From assembly GCF_000331005.1 (NCBI RefSeq), contig NZ_AEJB01000208.1, positions 62,001 through 126,000 on the forward strand: a stretch of DNA of 64,000 nt, in the 5' to 3' direction. Under the pieces are notes generated by a model. That model saw only the letters and a list, made by a program, of their open reading frames with translations, was not told where the DNA came from and did not search any database. A program made the translations under genes and the position numbers. Shown one piece after another: positions 25,760-32,290 of the stretch (the stretch's first letter is position 1; each line of letters begins with the position of its first letter). This stretch comes from Streptomyces turgidiscabies Car8 (GTDB lineage: Bacteria > Actinomycetota > Actinomycetes > Streptomycetales > Streptomycetaceae).

Positions 25760-26799
25760 GACGACGTCCGTTCCGGTCGGGGAAGAGTGGGCCAGGTCAG
25801 CAGGCAGGAGCCCCAGGTGAGGCCGCCGCCGAAGGCGGTGAGCAGGAGCCGGTCGCCCGGCTGGACGGCCTGTCGTGCCGACACGTCGGCGAGGGCGAGC
25901 GGGATGGACGCGGCACCCGTGTTGCCGACGGACTCGACATGGGCCGCGCACCGCTCGCGCGGCAGCCCGAGGTCGTCGGCGACCGAGTGCAGGATCCGCA
26001 GGTTGGCCTGGTGCGGTACGAAGAGGTCGACGTCGTCGGTCTTCCGGCCGGCCCGGTCCAGGGTGGCCCGCGCCGACTGCGCCATGCGGGTCACCGCGTG
26101 CCGGTAGACCTCCTTGCCGCGCATCGCGAAGTGCCGTTCCTCGCGGCTGGGTTCACCTGGCCGCGAGCGTTGGCGGGAGCCGCCGGCCGCGACCGTGATC
26201 AGGTCCTCGTGGGCGCCGTCGCTGCCGAGGTCGAAGTGGCCGACCGCGCCGGGCTCGTCGGCATGTCCGGCGCGCAGGACGACGGCTCCGGCGCCGTCGC
26301 CGAAGACGATCGCGTTGGCCCGGTCGAGCGGGTCCACGATCGTGGAGTAGGCGTCCGCCCCGACGAGCAGGACCCGTTCGGCCACACCGGCCGCGATGAG
26401 TCCGGCGGCCGAGGCGAGTCCGTAGACGAACCCGGTGCACACCGCGCCGATGTCGAAGGCGGCCACCCCGCTCAGCCCCAGGCGTGCGGCGACCGCGGGC
26501 GCGGTGGCCGGGCAGGGGCGGTCCGGGGTCGACGTGGCCACGATGACAGCGTCGGCACGACCCGTCCCGGCGGAGGCGAGGGCCCGGCGGCCGGCCTCGA
26601 CAGCGAGGTCGGAGGTCGCCTGCCCGGGGTCGATGACGTGCCGCTGCCGGATCCCCGTACGGGTACGGATCCAGGCGTCGTCGGTGTCGAGCCGCCGCGC
26701 GAGGTGCGCGTTGGTCACCACCCGGGACGGCACCCAGCCGGCCAGCCCGCACAGAACGGCGGCGGGCGGCGCCGAGGAACCGGTGGCAGCATGGAACAT
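25756..26799 (-). CDS. 3-oxoacyl-ACP synthase III (KAS III/FabH-like)
   Basis: A 347-residue thiolase-fold enzyme with the complete KAS III triad Cys121 (GAVCTGF), His263 (VPHQANLR) and Asn293 (VGNTGAAS). It should condense an acyl-CoA starter with malonyl-ACP. Start ATG 26799 has GGAG 7 bases ahead. It precedes and is coupled to the second carrier protein. A dedicated KAS III is outside the known minimal isonitrile-lipopeptide set, so this cluster may build or extend its own acyl chain instead of relying only on free fatty acids. Confidence 0.88.
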   Translation of the reverse strand: MFHAATGSSAPPAAVLCGLAGWVPSRVVTNAHLARRLDTDDAWIRTRTGIRQRHVIDPGQATSDLAVEAGRRALASAGTGRADAVIVATSTPDRPCPATAPAVAARLGLSGVAAFDIGAVCTGFVYGLASAAGLIAAGVAERVLLVGADAYSTIVDPLDRANAIVFGDGAGAVVLRAGHADEPGAVGHFDLGSDGAHEDLITVAAGGSRQRSRPGEPSREERHFAMRGKEVYRHAVTRMAQSARATLDRAGRKTDDVDLFVPHQANLRILHSVADDLGLPRERCAAHVESVGNTGAASIPLALADVSARQAVQPGDRLLLTAFGGGLTWGSCLLTWPTLPRPERTSS

Positions 26800-26869
26800 G
26801 AAGGCACTCCAGGCACAGGAGAAGTGGCGGCACAGAAGGGGAAGAGGAAGGGGAGGCCGGGAGGGAGAC

Positions 26870-28231
26870 CTACGGACTCGGGGTCCCGCGCCGCATGAGC
26901 ATCGCGAGCGCGAGCGCCCCGCAGCCGATGCCGAGCGCGATGGCGAACGCGGCCGTACGGATGCCGTCGAGCAGCCCGGCCCCGGTGGCGCTCTGTCCCA
27001 CTCCCCCGGCGAGCGCGACCAGGACGGCGAGTCCCACCGCACCGCCCACCTGCAGGGTGGTCGACGCCAGCCCGGAGGCCACCCCCTGGTCACCGGGTGC
27101 GACCCCGGCGGACGCGGCGATCCACATCCCCGTCCATGCGGCGCCCTGACCGAGCCCCAACAGCACGATCCCCGGCAGGAGTTTCGGATACGAGCCGTCC
27201 GAAGTGAGCGCCAGGCCGAGCGCCGCCGCTCCGGCGGCACCCACCGTCATCCCGCCCACCAGCGTGCGGCGCATCCCGAAGGCGGCGACGGCCCGTTCCC
27301 CGGCCTGGGTGCCCACGGCCACCACGACGGCCGGCACGAGGAACGCGAGCCCGGTCGCGACCGAGCTGTAGCCGTGGACGGTCTGGAAGTAGAGGGTGAG
27401 GAAGTACGGCACCGAGCTGAACGTGGCGCTGAACAGCGCGGTCACTCCCATCGCCGCCGGCAGGCCCCGGTGCGCGAACATCCTTGCCGGTACGAGCGGT
27501 TCGGGCGACCGCCGTTCCACTACGGCGAACAGGGTCAGGAGCCCGGCCGAGAGCGCCGCGCTGATGAGGGCCGCGGGTGTGGTCCAGCCCTCCGCCGGGG
27601 CCTGCACCAGCAGATACACCAGGAGGGTGATCCCGCCCGTGGCGGTGAGCGCGCCCAGGACGTCGAAGCGCCGGGTACGGTCCCGCGGCCCGTCCGCCGG
27701 GAAGAGCAGCCGGCCGGCCACCGCGAGCACCACGGCGATCGGCACGTTGACGAAGAACACCGACGGCCAGCCGAAGGCCTCCACCAGCACCCCGCCCAGC
27801 AGGGACCCGAAGCAGAGCCCGCCGGCCCCCGCCGCACCCCACACCGCCAGGGCCCGGTTCCGGGCGGGTCCCTCCTCGTACAGGGTGTTGATCAGCGACA
27901 ACGTCGCCGGGAACAGCAGCGATCCGCCGATGCCCTGGACCGCCCGCACGGCGACCAGCACACCGGGCGTCTCCGACAACCCGCCCACCAGCGACGATCC
28001 CGCGTAGAGCAGTGCGGCGAGGACGAACATCCGGCGCCGGCCCAACAGGTCGGCGGCCCGGCCGCCCAGCAGCAGGAAACCTCCCGTGGACACGACGTAG
28101 GCGCTGACCACCCACTGCAGATCGTGGTCGGAGAAGCCGAGCCCGGCGCCGATGTCCGGCAGGGCGACGTACACGATGTTGTAGTCGAGCGAGATGACGA
28201 GCTGCCCCAACGCCAGAACTAAAAGAGACAC
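26870..28231 (-). CDS. MFS drug/metabolite exporter, DHA2-type, with a TTA codon
   Basis: A 453-residue transporter with about 14 predicted membrane segments and the family motifs RAADLLGRRRMF (loop 2-3) and GPLLGG-like GSLLGGVLVE (segment 5). Likely exports the cluster product. It starts at GTG 28231 behind GAGGGGG. Its fourth codon is TTA (28220-28222), the rare leucine codon read only by the bldA tRNA in Streptomyces, so production is probably tied to development. The N-terminus is short before the first membrane segment. A 235-base AT-richer gap separates it from the upstream hydroxylase gene. Confidence 0.88.
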   Translation of the reverse strand: MSLLVLALGQLVISLDYNIVYVALPDIGAGLGFSDHDLQWVVSAYVVSTGGFLLLGGRAADLLGRRRMFVLAALLYAGSSLVGGLSETPGVLVAVRAVQGIGGSLLFPATLSLINTLYEEGPARNRALAVWGAAGAGGLCFGSLLGGVLVEAFGWPSVFFVNVPIAVVLAVAGRLLFPADGPRDRTRRFDVLGALTATGGITLLVYLLVQAPAEGWTTPAALISAALSAGLLTLFAVVERRSPEPLVPARMFAHRGLPAAMGVTALFSATFSSVPYFLTLYFQTVHGYSSVATGLAFLVPAVVVAVGTQAGERAVAAFGMRRTLVGGMTVGAAGAAALGLALTSDGSYPKLLPGIVLLGLGQGAAWTGMWIAASAGVAPGDQGVASGLASTTLQVGGAVGLAVLVALAGGVGQSATGAGLLDGIRTAAFAIALGIGCGALALAMLMRRGTPSP

Positions 28232-28466
28232 GATCGGTCACCCCCTCGCAATCAGAGCCGCCGGGATTCCATGCGGAAGGAATTCCCGAAAGGCCGTTCG
28301 TTTTGCGTCACCGTAGCAGCAGGAATCCCGCTTGGGAATGCCGGACTTCCCGTCCGGAATCACTCACCGAATAACGTATCGAGGCAGCACTCAGAGCCGA
28401 CAGTCATTGATTGCCGGGACCTTTTTTCTGAATGTTTTTCTGAATTCCGTCCTCCGGATAAGCCCT
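28232..28466. other. AT-rich intergenic region, probable second promoter of the biosynthetic operon
   Basis: This gap is visibly poorer in G+C than its surroundings, with a T6 run and two copies of TTTTTCTGAAT. Both flanking genes read leftward, so it can hold a promoter for the MFS-to-NRPS genes. I cannot assign boxes with confidence. Confidence 0.35.
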
Positions 28467-29222
28467 TCAGTCCTCCCCCATGAGCCGGCGGATCTCGGTC
28501 ATGAGGGCGACCAGTGCCCGGCGCTCCGGGAGGGTCGTTTCCGGGTGCCAGAGGTCGATGAGCAGGCAGGTTCGCGGGCGCGTGCCCTCGTTACGCGCCT
28601 CGTGCTCGAAGGAGTAGTCGAAGAGCAGGCACTTGCCCTCCTCCCAGGACCGGGTCTCTCCGGCCACCGTGATACCGCATCCGTCGGGGATGTCCACGGC
28701 GAGATGGAGGTTGATGCTGAAGTTCCACAGGTCGCAGTGGGGGTCGATGGCGGCGCCGGGCAGCAGCGTGGAGAAATGACATTCCAGGAGGGGACAGATC
28801 TTCTCCGTGTCGACGGCGACTTCTTTCAGTAACCGGTAAGCGGTCGGAGCCAGAGCTGCCGACTCCGTGACAAGGCCACCGCCGCGAAAGAGATAGAGGG
28901 CCTGCCAGTTGTCCTGGCGCGTCAGATAGTGCTCGTAGTCCGAGAACGCCTCCCGGCGCCCCGCCCAGGCGACGTCCAGCTCTGTTCTGATCGACTGATG
29001 AGCGTCTTCGAGCGCCCGCACGACCGGGACGATCTCGTCGTAGGCGTAGGGGTCGTGCCAGGGAGTCGCGGACAGTCCCGGCAGGACCCACTTCGCCGCT
29101 TTCTGCGCCGGATGCCGTTCGCCGCCGCCGCCCGGCTCCAGCATCTGCTCGACCCTGGTGATCGACTCCGTACCGAACTCGGCCCTGATCGCGGCGAAGG
29201 CGTTCTCTATCTCGGGTGTCAC
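28467..29222 (-). CDS. Aspartyl/asparaginyl beta-hydroxylase-family oxygenase, with a TTA codon
   Basis: A 251-residue protein whose C-terminal half is an Asp/Asn beta-hydroxylase domain: FSTLLPGAAIDPHCDLWNFS with the first iron His, then WEEGKCLLFDYSFEHEARN with the second iron His, Arg-rich RPRTC and final LIDLWHPE. Expected chemistry is Fe/2-oxoglutarate hydroxylation of an amino acid or acyl chain. It is the first gene of the leftward cluster, 59 bases behind ECF promoter copy B. An in-frame TTA codon at 28830-28832 makes it bldA-dependent. No such enzyme belongs to the known ScoA-E set, so it may tailor the product. Confidence 0.82.
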   Translation of the reverse strand: MTPEIENAFAAIRAEFGTESITRVEQMLEPGGGGERHPAQKAAKWVLPGLSATPWHDPYAYDEIVPVVRALEDAHQSIRTELDVAWAGRREAFSDYEHYLTRQDNWQALYLFRGGGLVTESAALAPTAYRLLKEVAVDTEKICPLLECHFSTLLPGAAIDPHCDLWNFSINLHLAVDIPDGCGITVAGETRSWEEGKCLLFDYSFEHEARNEGTRPRTCLLIDLWHPETTLPERRALVALMTEIRRLMGED

Positions 29223-29280
29223 TCGGCTCTCAGCTCCGTGGGGTGGCGGTCAGGCGGGTGACGAGCCGCCCTGTCGGACC

Positions 29281-29310
29281 AGTAGTCGGCCGGGGGCGGG
29301 CCCGAGTTCC
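29281..29310 (-). promoter_or_regulatory. ECF-type promoter, copy B (isonitrile cluster)
   Basis: Minus strand: GGAACTC (29310-29304), 15-base spacer, CGACTACT (29288-29281), identical boxes and spacing to copies A and C. The -10 end is 59 bases before the hydroxylase start, the same distance as in copy C. Confidence 0.75.
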
Positions 29311-29408
29311 CGGCTTCCTCGAATTCCCTGCGGAAACCGGCCGGTTCGACAGGCGCCGGGAACCAGACGGACCCACGCCCCGACCACTCCCACATGGAGC
29401 AGAGAAGT

Positions 29409-29921
29409 GTGATCCGCGTGCCGCGCCGGACGCGCAACACCCGGTTCGCCAACGCCCTGTGGGCCGTGGTGCCACCGTTGGGCGCCGCCGCCGGTGCGCT
29501 GGTCCTGCTGGCGGGCTACACCGCGACCGGCGCGGCGGGCGAGCCACCGCCCGGGATCAGGGTCGTCGACGCGCGCGTGGTCGCGGTACCCGCGGGCTCC
29601 GGCGCCACCCGCGCGTACTTCGAGATCCGCAACACCGGCCCGTCGAAGGACAGCCTGCTGTACGCGGACTCACCGGACCTGGGCGTCAGCATCCTGCGCC
29701 GCACGGTGATCCGTGGCGGCGCCGAACGCACGTACTCCGTAAGGTCCGTCGAGGTTCCCGCGGGCGGCACGCTACGCATGGCACCCGGCGGGGTCCTGGT
29801 CGGGATCCTGGACCCGCCCGTCCTGAAACCCGGCCGGCGCGTGCCCTACGTCCTGTGGTTCGAGCGGAGCGGCAAGGTCACCGTCCGGGCGACCGTGGTC
29901 GGGGCGGCGCCCGCGAGGTGA
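29409..29921 (+). CDS. PCuAC-like copper-chaperone-fold protein, membrane-anchored, ligands degenerate
   Basis: A 170-residue protein with an N-terminal membrane segment (AGALVLLAGYTATGAAG) and a PCuAC/DUF461 beta-barrel: VVDARVVAVPAGSG, TRAYFEIRNTGP, VEVPAGGTLRMAPGG. Start at GTG 29409, set by GGAG 9 bases ahead; ATG 29394 has no such site. The usual copper motif of this family (H-x-M...H-x-M) is not complete: no histidine is seen in the ligand loops and only the Met of LRMAPGG remains. It may be a structural or differently liganded relative. The copper genes on the other strand follow. Confidence 0.75.
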   Translation: MIRVPRRTRNTRFANALWAVVPPLGAAAGALVLLAGYTATGAAGEPPPGIRVVDARVVAVPAGSGATRAYFEIRNTGPSKDSLLYADSPDLGVSILRRTVIRGGAERTYSVRSVEVPAGGTLRMAPGGVLVGILDPPVLKPGRRVPYVLWFERSGKVTVRATVVGAAPAR

Positions 29922-29964
29922 GCCACGGGGCCGGGAGCGGGGCCGGGCCAGCGCCAGGACTGGA

Positions 29965-30000
29965 GCGTCGGTGTCCCCCGGCCCCGTGGGACACCGACGC
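29965..30000. terminator. Bidirectional terminator hairpin
   Basis: A 13-bp perfect stem (GCGTCGGTGTCCC pairing with GGGACACCGACGC) and a 10-base loop between the convergent PCuAC-like and ECF sigma genes. Confidence 0.85.
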
Positions 30001-30007
30001 CCCTCCC

Positions 30008-30697
30008 TTACGCGGCGACGGCAGCCGGGACCCGGTCCGCCTCAACTGCCTCGGCCTCGTCGAGCAGTTCGATGAGGGTGGCGCGGGCGCGGGCCACCCG
30101 GGAGCGGATCGTCCCGACCGGGCAGCCCCCGGCGACGGCGGCGTCCTCGTAGGGCAGCCCCGCCAACTGGGTGAGGACGAACGCCTCGCGGCGCTCGACG
30201 GGCAGCGCGTCCAGCAGGTCGAGCAGGGCCACCCCGTCGTCGAAGCCGGGCAGGCCGATGGGCTGGGCACGCTCCGCCCAGCTCGTCCAGTCGTCCACGT
30301 CCGCCGCCCGCGGCCGGGTGGCGGCGTACCGCAGGCTGTCGATGACCGTGCGGCGCGCGATGGACAGCAGCCAGGTGCGCGCCGACGAGCGGCCCTCGAA
30401 CCGGTGCAGGCCGCCGAGCGCCCGCAGGAACGTGTCCTGGGCGAGATCGGCGGCCAGTTGGCGGTCGCCGGAGAGGTAGGTGACGTAGCGGACGACGTCC
30501 GAGTACAGGGCACGCACGAAATGGTCGACGGCGTCGGGATCGCCGGCCCGGGCGGCGAGGGCATAGGCGGTGGCCGGGTCGTCGGGCGTCGCCGTCGTGA
30601 CGGGCCGACCGGACGCCGTGCGACCCGCGTCGCGCTTCCTGGACGCCAGAGGCGAAAGGGGCGACAAGGGCGACAAGGGGAGGACAGGAGTGATCAC
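30008..30697 (-). CDS. ECF RNA polymerase sigma factor
   Basis: A 229-residue ECF sigma factor. Region 2 (VVRYVTYLSGDRQLAADLAQ then DTFLRALGGLHRFEGRSSAR) and region 4 (LPVERREAFVLTQLAGLPYE then PVGTIRSRVARAR) are complete. Start GTG 30697 (AAGGA ahead) is preferred to an upstream start. A PLSPLSPLSPL repeat lies near the N-terminus. No standard anti-sigma gene is adjacent, though the Met/His-rich membrane protein just upstream could sense metal. Three identical ECF-type promoters lie within 13 kb in front of metallophore-import, isonitrile and copper-efflux genes, and this is the only sigma gene here. I infer it reads them. No copy precedes the sigma gene itself. Confidence 0.9.
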   Translation of the reverse strand: MITPVLPLSPLSPLSPLASRKRDAGRTASGRPVTTATPDDPATAYALAARAGDPDAVDHFVRALYSDVVRYVTYLSGDRQLAADLAQDTFLRALGGLHRFEGRSSARTWLLSIARRTVIDSLRYAATRPRAADVDDWTSWAERAQPIGLPGFDDGVALLDLLDALPVERREAFVLTQLAGLPYEDAAVAGGCPVGTIRSRVARARATLIELLDEAEAVEADRVPAAVAA

Positions 30698-30927
30698 CTG
30701 ATGTCCTTCTCGGGTGGTCCGGGACCGGTCCGCGCGGCGGCACACCTACGAGCGTGCGCTGGGCACGCCGGGCGTGAGCTCAACCGCTGCGGAGGGTCCC
30801 GGGACGGAAGGGGGAAGGGGCGTACGACGTGCACACCCCGCGCCCGAAGCCGCGTGTCCGCGCATCCGCGCGTCTGCGGTGCCGACAGACGCGGCACCGG
30901 CGGGACGGCCTCGGGGAGCCTGCTGTC
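30698..30927. other. Intergenic region upstream of the sigma gene
   Basis: 230 bases without a supported gene. It holds a small hairpin GCTGTC-N6-GACAGC at its right edge, where the membrane-protein gene ends. No GGAAC-type -35 box is seen on the sigma-gene strand, so autoregulation by this promoter type is not supported. Confidence 0.4.
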
Positions 30928-31593
30928 TCAGACGACAGCGGTCCCGGCCGGAGGCCCCCGAGAGATGATCGTGTGTGTGAGCGTCAGCCGCGGGATCCGC
31001 TCGGCACGCTCACGCGTCGGCCGCAGACTGGGCCGGCGCGGTGGTACGGGCAGGGCGAGCAGGGGCAGCCGCAGCGGAGCGGCCAGCCAACCGGCGACGG
31101 CCCGCAGGAGCCTGAAGGCGGCCCGCTCGCCGTACGCCAGCCACAGACCGGTCAGCAGGGCGGCCAGTGTGTGGGCGGCGAGCATGCCCAGCGACGACGT
31201 ACCGCCGGTGCCGTGAGCCATGTGGCCCACGTGGCCCATGTGCGCGGAACCCATATGCGCGGAGCCCATGTCCATGGCGTCCATCGAGCCCATGGACATC
31301 GAGCCGTCGGACATGCCACCCGTGCCGGATCCCGACGCGGCCGACCCGCCCCATGAGAAGGCCGAGTGGAGTGCCCCCTGCACGACGACCACGACGGACA
31401 CCACCAGCGGGAGCCCCCGCTCACGGCCCGCCAGGGTCCAGCCGACGGCGCTCGTGGCGCCGAAGCCGGCGGACAGCGTCCACCACGGCACGCTGGAGCC
31501 CGACATGAGTACGTGTCCGAGGGCAGCGAGCAGCACACAGACGGCCGCGAACACCGCGGCTCGTACCGTGCGCACACCCCGCCCTGCAGTCAT
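30928..31593 (-). CDS. Membrane protein with Met/His-rich loop, DUF5134-like
   Basis: A 221-residue protein with about four to five membrane segments (AAVFAAVCVLLAALGHVLMS, LPLVVSVVVVVQGALHSAF and others). Between them lies a loop dense in Met, His, Ser and Gly (MSDGSMSMGSMDAMDMG, then HMGSAHMGHVGHMAHG), a composition typical of copper-binding regions. The size and layout resemble DUF5134 proteins. It lies between the ECF sigma gene and the second PCuAC-like gene, all read leftward. A role in copper sensing or storage is inferred from composition and neighbours only. Confidence 0.65.
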   Translation of the reverse strand: MTAGRGVRTVRAAVFAAVCVLLAALGHVLMSGSSVPWWTLSAGFGATSAVGWTLAGRERGLPLVVSVVVVVQGALHSAFSWGGSAASGSGTGGMSDGSMSMGSMDAMDMGSAHMGSAHMGHVGHMAHGTGGTSSLGMLAAHTLAALLTGLWLAYGERAAFRLLRAVAGWLAAPLRLPLLALPVPPRRPSLRPTRERAERIPRLTLTHTIISRGPPAGTAVV

Positions 31594-31765
31594 GACGGCC
31601 TCATCCTCGCATCCGGGCTCCGCTCGTCACAGGTGGGTACGCACGGGACCCGGGCCCCCAACTCACCCAGAGGGGAGTGATACAGAACACAGGGACCCGC
31701 CGGAACTCGAAGGACGGTCCGGCCGACTTCTACGGAAGAGCCGTCAGCTGGCGTCCCCAGAAACG

Positions 31766-32290
31766 TCAGATACCGCCCTCGCCCGGCCGGACCACCACCG
31801 CCAGGGTCTTCACGGCCCCGCCGTGCTCGAAGTGCAGCGTGAACGAGACGAGGTCGCCCGGCTGCCAGCCCTTCCTCACCGGCACTATCACGTCGAGGCC
31901 GTCCGGTGACATGGCGAGGCTCTCGCCCGCCGGCACGGCGACGGAGCCGACCGTCAGGTCGGAGGCGGTGTTGGAGCTGTTCATGACGTGCCGGCTCAGG
32001 ACGGCCTCGCCCGCGCCGACCTCGGTGGACGTCACTCTCAGCAGCCGGTCCGCCGCTCCCCCGCTGTTGGTGATCCGGAAGAAGGCCGCCGTGACCGGGG
32101 TGGCTCCCGAGGGCGTGAACATCCTGCCGCCGGTGACCTCGATCCGGGCCGGGCTGCCTGCGTTGCCGAAGGCGGTCCACGTACTCAGCCCGCCGAGCGC
32201 CAGCCCGCACACGGCGACCGGCGCGAGCACGGCCGACAGGGAATCGGTGAGCCGGCGGCGGGTCGGGCGCCACAGGCGCGGTTCGGTCAT
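31766..32290 (-). CDS. PCuAC-type copper-binding protein
   Basis: A 174-residue exported or membrane-anchored protein (VLAPVAVCGLALGGLSTW) with a PCuAC fold: GGRMFTPSG, TAAFFRITNSGG, SRHVMNSSN and VAVPAGESLAMSPDG. The His-x-x-Met-like SRHVM and the Met of LAMSP are candidate copper ligands, so this copy is better equipped than the one at 29409. Its ATG overlaps the CopA stop (ATGA); it is co-translated with the copper exporter and probably buffers or delivers copper outside the membrane. Confidence 0.8.
   Translation of the reverse strand: MTEPRLWRPTRRRLTDSLSAVLAPVAVCGLALGGLSTWTAFGNAGSPARIEVTGGRMFTPSGATPVTAAFFRITNSGGAADRLLRVTSTEVGAGEAVLSRHVMNSSNTASDLTVGSVAVPAGESLAMSPDGLDVIVPVRKGWQPGDLVSFTLHFEHGGAVKTLAVVVRPGEGGI

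Noticed and set aside
31702-31731. Fourth ECF-like promoter on the + strand (GGAACTC-N15-CGACTTCT)
   Set aside because: The spacing matches but the -10 box differs at two bases, and no + strand gene follows; it would read antisense into the PCuAC/copA operon. Probably chance.
31594-31765. Possible extra reading frame (YLTFLGTPADGSSVEVG) between the membrane-protein and PCuAC genes
   Set aside because: It has no start or ribosome binding site and non-typical codon use, and is only an extension of a shadow frame.
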